This document shows, piece by piece, positions 32,594 to 44,632 of a stretch of 64,000 nucleotides of DNA. Numbering within the stretch: position 1 is the first letter of the stretch; each line of letters opens with the position of its first letter. Origin of the DNA: Sapria himalayana (lineage: Eukaryota > Streptophyta > Magnoliopsida > Malpighiales > Rafflesiaceae); the NCBI GenBank assembly GCA_029783825.1, contig JAREIK010000751.1, positions 377,602 through 441,601 of the forward strand, read 5' to 3'. Under the pieces are notes generated by a model. That model did no database searches and was not told where the DNA came from. It saw nothing but the letters and a program-made list of their open reading frames with translations. A program made the position numbers and the translations under genes.

Positions 32594-32955
32594 AACTTAG
32601 TGAGGAATGGTGACCATAATGAAGCACGTAGTGAAAAATGGCGATCATGGTGGATCCAATAGTGGAGAACAACAACCATGGTGGAGCATGCAATAGAGAA
32701 TGACAACCATGGAAAAGTGTGCAGTGGCAAATAACAACCATGGTGGATCCAACATTGGAGAATGGTGACCATGACGGAGCATGCAGAGACGAATAGTGAT
32801 CATATCGGAGCTATAGTGGTGAATGGTGATTGTAGTGGATCCAACATTGGAGGATGGTGACAATGGCATAGCATGTAGTGGTAAATAGTGGCCACGGTGG
32901 AACTTACCATGAAGGATGACAACCAAGGCAGAACACACAATGATAAATGGAACCC
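32594..32955. repeat. 31-bp minisatellite with 93-bp higher-order period
   Basis: About twelve 31-bp units, each ending near 'gaccatg' or 'aaccatg'. Every third unit carries 'tggatccaacattgga' (starting near 32,650, 32,741 and 32,835), the next 'gagcatgca' and the next a more variable version, so a 93-bp trimer is the true repeat. Because 93 is divisible by three, three minus-strand frames stay open across it (32,559-32,959); these are repeat artefacts, not genes. It lies in the copia-3 leader. Confidence 0.88.
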
Positions 32956-33259
32956 ACATTGGAGCCTGTTGTGTCTAACCTTTGCTGTGTTGGAACTTAT
33001 GTATAATTTTTGTTTTGTTGTGTTGTTTTGGTTTTGATGGCATCGACCTCTAGCCCACGTGCACTTACAACCTGATTAGGGTGGGATTGAGCCCTATTGT
33101 GGCACTGCCCCGAAATCCATACTTCCTTAATGGAAGTCATTGATTAAAATACTCTAAAACTCAAATAGTTGGGATATTCAAACTAGAAATTATGTGATGG
33201 TATAATTATTATATAATTATGGAATGTATACTCATGATGATATGGTCATCACGTAGCTA

Positions 33260-34469
33260 TGTGAAATCTAGGGAAAAAAAATAAATAATATGATTTTTTT
33301 ATGAAAAATGATCAAAATAGTAACTTTACAATAAGAAAAATAAGCTAAAAATATTAGAACATCCTATGAGAAAACATATTTCGTCATTTAATTCATCTTG
33401 GAAAATATAGTTACGGTGACAAATTTCATCAAATTTTGAGGAAGTCAGAATTTAGTTATTTTTTTAAAATTTATTTAATTATTATTAAAATAATTAGGAA
33501 ATATCAAAAAAAAAAAAGACCACGCCACAACATCAACGATGTGGCTGCTTCATGTATGGTCAAAAAGTCAAAAAAAAAAAAAGAATAAAAAAAGTTTGTA
33601 ATATAGTATTTTAAAAAAATAATAGTAAAAAAATCGACGATAATCATGAAAATGGGATGACGGAAAAAAAATACTTCGAGGAGAGAGAATCAAACATAGT
33701 GTAGAAAAAAAAATTAAAAGGTTTGTTGATTTTCTTTTGATCATAACTGATTATTTTAGAGTCAGAATAGAATAGTCTAAGAAAAAAAGTTGCTCTACTC
33801 GACGAGAGTTTCAGTTAGATATAAAATTTATAAAGTTTTCATGAAATATTCTGAGAGGTAGTGATTTTCATTTATTGGAACTTCTTTTTATTTAAAGATT
33901 ACAAATGATCATTATTTATATTTCAATTCAAAATATTTAGAAATTCTATTAAGAATGGTTAATTGGTAAGAAGTTTATGTATTTCGTTTAGTAAAATATA
34001 TTACAGTGTGAATTAAGTTTGGATAGTTATAACTATGCCTAGAACATGATGTAATTGTAAATGACATATTTGTATTTCATTATGTTAACATTCAATATAA
34101 TTGGGTGGGTACATGATATATACATACATATAAATGTATAATAGATTATGTTTTGCGAACTTGAATTGAGACAATGTCCAGGCTAAGTTACGTGGTAGTT
34201 TTTAGAAAAAATCCAAGAAAAAAATATTTTATTGGAAAATATCCAATATGATTTTTTTGAGGTCTATATTTCTCGGAGTATGTCTAAGAAAAGCATATTT
34301 TATTTGGAGAATATTCAATATTATTTTTATTAGGAGGTCTATATTTTTTGGAACATTTCCAAAATATTATATATTTCTATAAATAAAAATAAAAATAAAA
34401 ATAAAAATAAAAATAAAAATAAAAATAAAAATAAAAATAAAAATAAAAATATAAATATAAATATAAATA

Positions 34470-34500
<31 letters not shown>

Positions 34501-34951
34501 ATATATATATATATCCATCTACATCTTTATATATGTCACACTTGGCTTCGGCATGTGTGAGGGAGTCGATGAGACTCGGGATATGGGCATATAAATATTT
34601 CATCAAAAATTGCATTTATATAAACATTATACTTGAATGAGTATTGATATATACGCATAATAATTTACATGTACAGGTAGGGAGTAGCCCTTTAGGAGTT
34701 TGCCTCTACTGAACTTTGCTCACTCCATTACAAGATCTCTTTCAAATGTAGGTCCAGGACAGATGACAGACCCACATGTGGGATCGTACGTGTGAAGGAA
34801 GTCAGTTGTGGTTTGAATAATATATTATGTATTTTTATTCTGCTAGGTAAATAAAAAAAATTTGTGCACTATAATTGAAAAAAATTTATTTTATTACACA
34901 TTTTGTTATGTGATGGAATGAATGGGACCTCCAGGGAGATGGAGTATCACA
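33260..34951 (+). repeat. Tekay-like element 5' LTR, containing an (AAAAAT)n microsatellite
   Basis: Starts TGTGAAATC and ends TATCACA. Contains at 34,378-34,502 an (AAAAAT)n, (ATAAAT)n, (AAAT)n series followed by (TA)n. The 3' LTR has only a short (TA)n there, so the microsatellite grew after insertion. The minus-strand open frame through it is an artefact. Confidence 0.87.
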
Positions 34952-35439
34952 ACTTGGTATTAGAGGTTAGGTATATGATTGGATATAACTAAAAAAAGTG
35001 GTACAAGTTTCATAATGTGGTAGAAAAGTTTTGATATATTAATATCTCATACTAACAAAAAAAGAACATTGGGGTAAATAAACATAACCTTAGCGGTTCA
35101 GAAAATAAAAAAATATTTTCAAAATGAAAAGTCTATTATTAGTTGGCATGTGCACTAATAAAAGGACATGAATATGATTCTTGAATTATTATTTGACTTG
35201 TACAGATAGCAAATAGAAAACAAGGACATAAATGATGTCCACGAAATGAGTATCAACCACTAGCTATTTTTGACCAACAAACTTTTATAAAGGTTGTGGG
35301 TGTCACCATTACTAGGATTGTATATACTAGTATAGCCAGAGGTCAAGATGGGTCAAGTAATCTCTAAAGGTTAAGGCACATCATCCTCAGACATCTATGG
35401 GAGGAGGGGACTCAATGGCATCAGATCATTAGTTTTGAC

Positions 35440-35935
35440 AAGTTGATAAAATCATGGAAGCTATGGAAATCAATTCTCATGCTACATAGATCCGGATAGT
35501 AGCATTCTAGCTAGAGGGTGAGTCCCAAATTTAGTGGGATTGGATCAAGGATTCAAAGAATATATAGACAATTACATGGGAAGAATTTCAAGAACTCTTT
35601 ATGGAAAAATATTTTTTGACTTTAGCTAGACATGCCCAGGTTTGGAAATTCCTTGAACTTAGATAAGGAAATATGATAGTACTTGACTACATTGCTAAAT
35701 TCATCGAGTTGGAATGTTTTGGGGATGATTATGTGGTCACTAATGTGGCTAAGGTTTAGAAATTTGAAGATAAATTAAAATTGTCCACCCGAAGCAAGAT
35801 TATAGGATTTCTTATTCAAGATATGGATTCAATGGTTAAGATAGCTTTAGTCATCAAGTGGGAAGTCAAGGATTTATGAAATATCTGGGAGATGAGTGGA
35901 AGTGCTATTGGAAAGAAAAAAGATGATCATCATTT
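35440..35935 (+). pseudogene. Tekay-like gag fragment
   Basis: With stops ignored, one frame reads ITWEEFQELFMEKYF and later LDYIAKFIELECF and IGFLIQDMDSMV, the retrotransposon gag core. There is a stop after YFFDFS and others further on. Non-functional. Confidence 0.7.
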
Positions 35936-36830
35936 TTCTGGAAAGTGGTAGTTACATTTTATCTCATGAGGATTTTAGGGACAATGTCATAATTATCAAG
36001 ATAAGGCCAGAATGAGAGTTTTAGTCAAATTGGACAAAAAAACTTTTTTTACTATCATTAGCCTGTACATTAGAAATGAGAGTGCACACTAAAGCCAGGA
36101 TCCCATGATTATGAGACATCATAGTCTCAGACATCCATGAGAAATATGCAAAAATGGTTTATTTCTCCTTTTCTCTAGTATGAGTCCAGGGAATCGAGTG
36201 CAATCTTGGGGTATTCCACAAATACCTCCTACTTCACATGCATAGCAGGGAGGCCAAGGTATGAGTCAAGGCTGAGGAGAGGACTCATAGGTTAGGATTT
36301 TGAGAACCTAAGGGCGTGTCTATGTCATTACACCACAGACAGAGAGGATAGATCAGTCAGTAATACAAGGTACTTTCTTGCTTTTTCATTAAAGGGAAAA
36401 AGTTTTATTTGATTTTAGTGCATCACATTCATTTATTTTTACATCATGTGCGAAAAAATTGAGATTAGAAGTTAAAAACTTGGACGAGCCATTGCATGTG
36501 ATTTCTCCATTAGAGACTAAGGTAAAAATTAGTTACATATATCAAGATTCTGAGTTAGAAATATTAGAGATTCTACTCATGGTATGCCTTAGGATCATGG
36601 GCATATTGGATTTTGATGCAATTCTTGGCATGGACTGATTAATAGCACATCAAGTCATTATTAATTGTGATCATAGAAGAATTATTGTCCACACACCTGA
36701 TGATGCACATATTGTATTTTATGGATATAAGCATGATGATTTACCCCAGACTATATATGATTGTAAATATCATGGACAACTGATAGGTTGGCTGATGTGT
36801 CTCACCCTAGAATAAAAGGGGTCATCGAAA

Positions 36831-38600
36831 ATGGAGCTTCATCGGATAGTTTTTGAATACGAGGATGTTTTTCCATATAAATTATCAGGATTACCACAAC
36901 TCAGGAATATTGACTTTAGTATTGAGTTACATCCTGGTATATTACCCATTTCTATGACTCTGGATAGGATGGTACTAATCAAATTACAGGAACTCAAGGT
37001 CCAGATACAAGCTTTGTTGGACAAGGGTTTCATTAGACCTAGAACATCACCTTGGGGTGATCCAATTCTTTTTGCAAAGAAGAAGGATAAGACCATTCGA
37101 TTGTGCATTGACTATCGATAGTCTTATAGGGTTATGATAAAAAATCAATATCCATTATCAATGATTGATGATTTAGGAGAGACCAAGCTTAGTATTTGAG
37201 ATACATAGTTTTTTAGGATTGGTCAGGTATTACAAGTGATTTATTGAGAATTTTTTCCAGTTAACTACTCAAATGACTTGATTGAAAAAAAATAAAGTCA
37301 AGTATGAATTAATAGATTCATGTGAGAAGACATTTTAGAAATTGAAATGAAAGCTTACTTCAGCTCCTATTCTGATAGTTCTAGATATGAGATAGAAATA
37401 TATAGTGTATTGTGATGGCTCGAAAGATGGATTAGGATGTGCTTTGATGTAATCCGAAAAAGTTATAACTTATGGTTCAAGGTAGTTAAATAATCATGAG
37501 CAGAATTAATCCACACATGATATAGAATTGGTGGTTATAGTCTTTACTTTAAAAATATGGCACAACTATTTGTATGGAGAGAATTTTTGAGTTATATTTA
37601 GACCGCAAAAGTCTAAAATATATATTTACACAACAAGACCTTAACATGAGACAATGCCGATAGATGGAGTATCTAAAATATTTATTATTTTACTTTATAT
37701 TACCATCTAGGTAAGGCAAATGTGGTGACTGATGCACTTAGTCGGAATTCACGAAGTGCACTAGCTAGTATAGCTTCGCGGGAATGGGATATGCTTGAAA
37801 CTATGAGATGATTCAACTTACAATATAGTAGTCAAAGTCAAAATGTTATCGGAAGTTTTAGTAGTTATACATTTCCTATTAAATAAAGTGATTGAGATCC
37901 ATAAACAAGATATAAAAATATTATCCATAAAGATCGAGCAGAGACTGGTACACGCGATAAATATTGAGCTATTCATATGGATGGTAGTCTTTGGTTTAAG
38001 AGACAAATTTTGATTCCTTAGATAGTAGAATTAAGAGAGAAGATTCTTAGATAATTTCATTATTCTTGTTTTATGGTACATTTGGGTAACACAAAGATAT
38101 ATAATGATTTTCGTTACTAGTATTTCTAGAATGAGATGAAGAGATAGTGGAGATTTTGTTTGATGATGACTCAAGTGTCAATAGATAAAGGATGAGCATC
38201 AGAAGCCAGCAAGATTACTCTAGCCTTTGGAGGTAGCAGAGTGGAAATGGAAGCATATCATGATGGATTTTGTGACTCACTTGTTATGGACATCACGAAA
38301 ACATGATGTTGTGTGGGTGATTATGGACCATCTTACAAAGGTAGCATAATTTCTAGCAATGTGGATGATCTTCGCATAGGAGGAATCATACAGGTTATAC
38401 ATTTGAGAAATTGTCTGATTACATGGAGTGCTCGTATCTATTATATTAGACATAGATCACATATATATGTCTCATTTTGGAAGAATTTTCAGAAAGTAAT
38501 GGGAATAAAGTTGGTAATGAGCACTAATTTTTATCCACAAACAAATGTTCTGTCGAAAAGGACCATATAAGTTTTTGAAGATATCTAGATTTCAAGGGTT
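36831..38600 (+). pseudogene. Tekay-like pol (RT, RNase H, integrase), RT active site deleted
   Basis: RT starts [15 protein letters not shown] and continues to [22 protein letters not shown] and IRLCIDYR, then IDDL at about 37,170. The sequence jumps straight to EIHSFLGLVRYYK, so over a hundred codons including the catalytic Asp box are deleted. RNase H remnants (PILIVLDM, IVYCDGSKDGLGCALM) and integrase (EWKWKHIMMDFVT region near 38,245; FWKNFQKVMGIKLVMSTNFYPQTN at 38,475-38,545) follow, with many stops. Confidence 0.85.
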
Positions 38601-39319
38601 GCTAGGAAGAACATTTGCATTTGGTAGAGTTTTCCTATAATAATAGTTATCAGGAAAGTATCCAAATGACACTATACGAAGCATTATATGAAGGCCTTGT
38701 CGATCTCCAGTTTGCTGGGCTGAGGCGGGAGACAGATCCATCATGGGTCTAGATGTGATTAGAGAAATCTCACAAAAATTAGATTTAATACGATAATATC
38801 TTCTTACAGCTCAAAGTTGATAGAAAAGTTATGTTGATAGATGATGACGGCCTCTAGAATTTGAGGTGGATGATCATGTTCTCTTGAATATAGTACCAAA
38901 AAGGGGAGTAATCAGATTTGACAAGAGTGGAATCGCTAAGAAATATTGGGCATTTCGAAATACTCAAAAAAGTGAGTTTGGAAATATATTTTTGATCCAA
39001 CTCATGTAATGGATTAGTGTAAACTCATTATTGATGCAAATAGAATGTTTAAAGAAATATCAATGTGTATTATTGATAGTTGAGATCATGTTTTGTGATG
39101 CAAGACTATGAAACTAGTAAATATGATATGGTAGCATCAAGGAATAGAAGAAATAATATGGGAACAAGAAGATACGATGCATGTTGCTTATCCATTTTTA
39201 TTTGAAAATGAAAGTATGTGTTTTAGTAATTTATTAATTATTTAACTTCAAGGTATGCTTATAATTATAAAGGTGTACCTGTGAGAATTTTAGAACAAAT
39301 TTCTTTAAGGAGGAGAGAT

Positions 39320-40947
39320 TGTGAAATCTAGGGATAAAAATAAATAAATAATATGATTTTTTTCTAGAAAAATGGGCAAAATAGTAATTTTGTAATAAGA
39401 AAAATAAGCTGAAAATTTTAGAACCATGATGATAAAATGGATTTTATCATTGAATTCGTCTTGGAAAATATAGCTATGGTGATAAATTTAATCAAATTAT
39501 GAGGAAATCAGAATTTAGTTATTTTTCTAAATTTATTTTATTCTTATTAAAATCATTAGGATATATATATATATATAAAGACCACACCATGACATCAGCA
39601 ACAAGGATGTGCCATGCACGGTCCAACTATCAAAAAAATAAGAATAAAAAAAATAAGTTTTTTATATATTATTTTAATAACATAAAAAAAACCAATGGGA
39701 ATCAATAAAATGGGATGATGAGAAAAAAAATATTGCGGGGTGAGAGAGAGACACACCGTGCAGAAAAAAAATTAAAAGGTTCATTATTTTTTTTAATCAT
39801 AAATGATTATTTTGGAGTCAGAATATAATAGTCAAAGAATAAAAGTTACTCTACGTGACGAGAGTTTCAATTTGATATCAAATTTATAAAGTTTTAGTGA
39901 AATATTCTAAGAGATAGTAGTTTTCTCCTTTTGGAATTTCTTTTTATTTAAAAGTCATAAATGATCATGGTTTATATATCAATTTAAACTATTTATAAAT
40001 TTCATTGGGAATGGTTAATTGGTAAAAAGTTTCAATTTTTATTTAGTAAAATATATTACCGTGTAAATTAGGTTTGGATAGCTATAACTGTGTCTAGAAC
40101 ATGGTTTAATCATAAATTATATTTTTGTATTCATATGTATGGGGACATTCCATATAATGGCTAGGTGCATGATATATATATACATATAAATTATATTGGA
40201 TTATATTTTGTGAACTTGAATTGGGACAACGTCTAGACTAAGTTGTGTAGTATTTTTTCAAAAGCATGGCTAATCTTAATTTGTGAACTAGAATTAAGAC
40301 AACGTTCAGACTGAGTTATGTGGTGGTTTTTGAAAATTATCAAAGAAAAAAATTATTTTATTAGAAAATATCCAATATAGTTTTTCAGAGGAAGTCCATA
40401 TTTCTTGAAGTATATCCAAGAAAAGTATATTTTGTTCGGAGAATTTCCAATATTAATTTTCGGAGGAGGTCCATATTTTTTGGAATATTTCTAATATATA
40501 TATATATATATCTACATCAATATATAATATATCATACTTGGCTTTGACACGTGTGAGGGAGTTGATGGGACTCAGGATATGTGCATATAAATATTTCATC
40601 CATAATTATATTCATATAAACTTTGTATTTAAATGAGTGTTGATATATATGTATGATATTTTTCGTGTACTTAGGTAGGGAGTAGCCCTATAAAAGTTTA
40701 TCTCTATTGAGCTTTGCTCACTTTGTTGTGGACCCCTTTTAGTTATAGGTCCAAAACAAATGACATACCCACTTGTAGGATTGCACATGTGAAGAAAGCT
40801 AGGTTTGGCTTGAATTATATATTATGTGTTTTTATTCTGCCGAGAAAATAAAAAAAAATGTGTATGCTACATTTAAAGGAAATTTTTTTTATAACACATT
40901 TTGTTGTGTGATGGAATGACAGACTCCCTTGGGGATGAGGTGTCATA
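39320..40947 (+). repeat. Tekay-like element 3' LTR
   Basis: Starts TGTGAAATCTAGGG directly after the polypurine tract and ends TGTCATA, matching TATCACA of the 5' LTR. Alignable over its whole length with the 5' LTR. Confidence 0.87.
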
Positions 40948-40949
40948 AT

Positions 40950-41037
40950 TCAAACTAGGAATTATGTGATGGTATAATCATTATATAATTGTGGAATGTA
41001 TACTCATGATGATATGGTCATCACGTAGCTATGGAAT
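40950..41037 (+). repeat. Direct repeat flanking the Tekay-like element (partner 33,173-33,259)
   Basis: 'attcaaactag' through 'catcacgtagcta' occurs on the left at 33,177-33,259 and on the right at 40,948-41,030, with about three differences in 80 bp. Only one copy would be expected in the pre-insertion copia-3 leader. Confidence 0.88.
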
Positions 41038-41040
41038 GTA

Positions 41041-41880
41041 TGCATGTGATGCTATGTTTTCTTAAATGTATATAATGGCATGATCTTGTCCTGAATGTGA
41101 TAGCATATTCTTGTGTTTGAATGTGATGATATGTATCATGGTATGTGAAAATTTGAATGATGCATGTATGTGACATGTATGATGGTTGTAAGTGAATAGT
41201 AAATATTTCATATTGCGCTCATACATACATTAAAATTGGAAACCACAATTTTAATAAGGAAAAATAAATTAGGGTTCCTATTCTAAGATAAATATTTGAA
41301 TGAAATTAATAATTCTATTTTTCTAAAACCACAATCTTTTAAAACAACTAAGTGGATGAAAGAATTCATCGAGAATGAATATCATGGTCTCCAACATTGG
41401 TTTGTGAGTATTTCAAGTTAGTTAGCACATTGGTCTTGTTACATTATCTCTATTGAACTAAATGGCTTGTATATCTACTTAGCACAAACCACCGTGAGAT
41501 AGTTCAAAGGATTATTAAGATGGATCACTTCAATATTTGAAGGATCCAAGTAAGAACAAATACTCTAGAATTATGTGATGATGTACAATTATCTGTACAT
41601 ATTATTATTCTTTCTATTAAAGTCGCTACTATTATTTAGAGGAATAAAGCTAAGTTCTATGTTTAGTCTTGTTTGACACGATTCATTGTTTGGATACTAA
41701 GATTAATAGGAATTTGGTATGCATAAACAACTTATAGATGGTAGATGTCCTCTCATTGAGATATGGTACTAAAGATGTATTAGACTATTGATGAATTCAC
41801 TCGAGAATTGATAGAGGGAAACAACACTCAAAATATAATTCAAAGCTATCCGGCTTGGTGTAATTTTTTTAGGGTTTTAA
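41041..41880. other. copia-3 leader, no gene
   Basis: 41,041-41,200 repeats short 'tgtgatg.tatg' words. The remainder up to the gag remnant is AT-rich with no recognised content. Confidence 0.45.
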
Positions 41881-41884
41881 AATG

Positions 41885-43975
41885 ATTTTCCACTCACTCG
41901 CAACTATACTCAAAAAAATTAAACTTGATGGAACCAATTACATAAATTAAAAATTAAACCTTGATATTGTTATGATTGTTAAGAAATATAACTTTGTACT
42001 AATGGATATTTGATCAGATTAACCTCGTGAATGGGAAACTAAAAAAGAAACTAGATGTTAAGAGAAATGTGTGCAAGCTAATTAAATATCAAGGTGCTAT
42101 ATCATGGCTTCTATGTTAAATATAATCTAACATTAGTATTAGCCTATGACTACTAGTTACTATATGATATCTAATCTTAAAGAAACATTTGGGAATCAGA
42201 CTTGTTCTTCCAGACAGAAAGCTATGAGGTATCTGATGAATACTATGATGATTGAAAAGGCTCTAGTACGAGATTATGTTTTAAAGATGATTGGTCTTAA
42301 GAATGAACTAGAGATCCTCGGAGCCGAGATTGATGTGAATTCCTAATCAATATTATTCTACAATTGATGTCATATTCATATAATAAATTTACCTAAAATA
42401 TAATATGAATAAACTTGATTGACACTAGCAACATTATTTCAAGAATTAGTATTGGTTGAGAGTCATATCAAAACATCATCTCGAGTCTTTTTCGTTGTAA
42501 AGACTTCTTTTATTCTAAATTGAAAGGTAAGAAGAGAGATTTCAGAAATATGTTCGTATTCGCCAGTCAGCTCATAAGGCATAAGTGAGAGAGAAAAAAA
42601 CTAGAAGGTAAATATTTGTATCACAAGCAGCAAGAATATTAGAAGAAGTAGTGTTGGGCTTATTTCAACAAGGCAAATAATCAAGGTAAATTTCATTTAC
42701 TAGTAGTTGAAACATATTTAGTGATAGTATCTATTGATACCTAGTATGTAGATATGAGGGTCATTAATCATGTTTAGTATTCTATGCAGCGATTCCCAGA
42801 AACTAGACAACTAGGTTATTATGAGATTAATCTTCACATAGGCAATACTATGAAGGTGGCAATGAGTGTAGTTAAAGATTATTATTTTCATTTTGAGAGA
42901 GGTATAATTTTAATTTTGAATGATTATCTTTATGTACCTTCCATGAGAAGAAATTTAATTTCTATTTCTAGTTTGGTTAAGAATGGATATTCCTTTTAGT
43001 GAATGATTTTGTAACAATTTATTTGCAAACAAAATTTATCTGTTTTGGTGCTTAAAAATATATATATTTTTATTAATCCTCCCTTTCCTTCACAACAACA
43101 TGCTAACTTGAATAATATTAATATCTTTCCATGTAAGAGAAAACTACCTTCCCAAAAGAACTATACCTATCTTTGGCACTTGTCCCTAGATAATATAAAT
43201 TTAAAATGAATAGTCTTACTGGTTAAAGATGGAGCTTTGAGTTCATTGAAAGTAAAAATAATTTCAGCCTATAAATCCTACTTCAAAGCTAAAATGCCCA
43301 AATAGCCTTTTTAGGGGTAAGGGCTATAGAGCCAGAGAATTATTTGAACTAATTCATTCTGATCTATATGGACCCATGACTATTCAAGCTAGAGGTAGCT
43401 TTGAGTATTCGGTCACATTTATTAATGATTACTCAAGGTATTGATATATTTATCTAATATACCATAAGTACAAAGCTTTTGAGAAATTCAAAGAGTTTAG
43501 GACAAAAATAAAAATAGCTTAATAAATATTTCAAGACACAATGATCTGATAATTGTGAAGAGTATATCTTGAGAGTGTTTCTAGATTACTTATTGGATCA
43601 TGAGATTATATTTTATTTGTTTTTACGTGAAATTGTGTAATAAAATGGTTTGACAAAAAAGAAATAGAACTAGTATATGATCAATGATGAGTTATTTGAA
43701 TATACTTATTCCTTTTATGGATATGCATTAGAAACAATAGCTTATGTTCTAAACTTGGTCTCATATAAGTTAGTATCAACTAATTTAACTAAATTATGAA
43801 TTGGACATAAGCCTAGTCTGAAACATATTCAATTATGGGAATGTCTAACACATGTGTTGAAAATGGAAAATAAATAAGTTGGAACCAAGAATAAAAGTTT
43901 GTTTATTCATGTGATTTTCTAGAGGAACTAAATGCAATTTGTTTTATAGTTCAAAGGATCGTAAGTAGAGGTGTC
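41885..43975 (+). pseudogene. copia-3 gag, protease and integrase core
   Basis: gag from about 41,905 (KKIKLDGTNYI, then LNLDIVMIVKKYNFVL) and the open stretch 42,146-42,346 (MISNLKETFGNQ, KALVRDYVLKMIGLKNELEILGAEI). Protease region 42,784-42,999: YEINLHIGNTMKVAM and LYVPSMRRNLISISSLVKNGYSF. Integrase: YLWHLSLDNINL (zinc-binding start), RELFELIHSDLYGPM and VTFINDYSRY near 43,340-43,440, carrying the first catalytic Asp and its neighbour. Broken by stops, then by the MITE at 43,976. Confidence 0.85.
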
Positions 43976-44624
43976 TAGTGGGTTGGGTAGCATAAGCATT
44001 ACATGAGGTATGACTCGATTGAGCTATGTCTAGCTCGACATAGCATAGTCTAGAACCATGCCTGGACATGGGTCAAGCTAGCCTGACGCATGGCTCGTGC
44101 TGTGCTGGGCTAGATGTAGCCATGCCTCATGTTGGGACAGGCACGACCCACATGCCTAGCCTATTGGCACATCCACTAGCCAGTAAGGAGTAAAAAATTT
44201 ATCAATTTATGCCTAATGGGTTTTGGTTTCTAGGAAGCAGGCATGGTCTAGTTGGCCACTGCCCAACCTGCCTAGTCCTAGTTTAGTAATTCGGTTTAGT
44301 TACTAAACTTTAATAACAAATTGCCATGTGGTGTGTTTTATTAATGAAACCCACAACGTGGCTGACCCTAGCTGGTGTTGGTAGACTCATGCCATGACTC
44401 GGCACGACTCGGACTCATGTCAGTCAAGCCTGCCAGGCTAGTAAAACACAAGTTGTGTTGTGCTGGGCATGACATGACTTCTTACCAAGCCTTGCCCAAC
44501 ATGGCATGGTGGCCCAACTAGGCCACCTAAAAATGAGCCATGACAACATGATATGACTTGGTGGCCTGACTAAGCTACCTAAAATAGCTCATGTCGGAAC
44601 GTCATGACCTGTATGACACCTCTA
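43976..44624. mobile_element. Non-autonomous hAT-type element (MITE), 649 bp
   Basis: Ends are inverted: TAGAGGTGTC on the left and GACACCTCTA on the right. Flanking 8-mers ATCGTAAG and ATCATTAG match at six of eight positions, the 8-bp duplication of hAT elements. The interior is GC-richer than its host and full of 'gcatggct', 'ggcacgac' and 'ggcctgactaagctacct' words, with no coding capacity. It interrupts the copia-3 integrase C-terminus, whose reading resumes at 44,633. Confidence 0.85.
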
Positions 44625-44632
44625 ATCATTAG

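Larger units (their letters stand above)
33260..40947 (+). mobile_element. Decayed Ty3/gypsy retrotransposon, Tekay/Del-like chromovirus
   Basis: LTRs at 33,260-34,951 and 39,320-40,947 (about 1.7 kb, starting TGTGAAATCTAGGG). Primer site TTGGTATTAGAGGTTAGG at 34,954-34,971; polypurine tract AAGGAGGAGAGA at 39,307-39,318. Internal: gag core (about 35,440-35,900), RT N-terminus (36,831-37,150), RNase H (about 37,340-37,760), integrase (about 37,980-38,600). Wording and order match the Tekay/Del clade (inference). LTR identity is about 86% in the stretch compared. About 83 bp of sequence is directly repeated on both sides, instead of a 5-bp target duplication. Confidence 0.88.

Noticed and set aside
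32559..32959. Three overlapping minus-strand ORFs with a His/Leu/Cys-rich 31-residue repeat
   Set aside because: The 93-bp repeat period keeps all frames open. No start context or homology, and it lies in a retrotransposon leader.
34367..34615. Phe/Ile-repeat minus-strand ORF
   Set aside because: Translation of an (AAAAAT)n microsatellite in a gypsy LTR.
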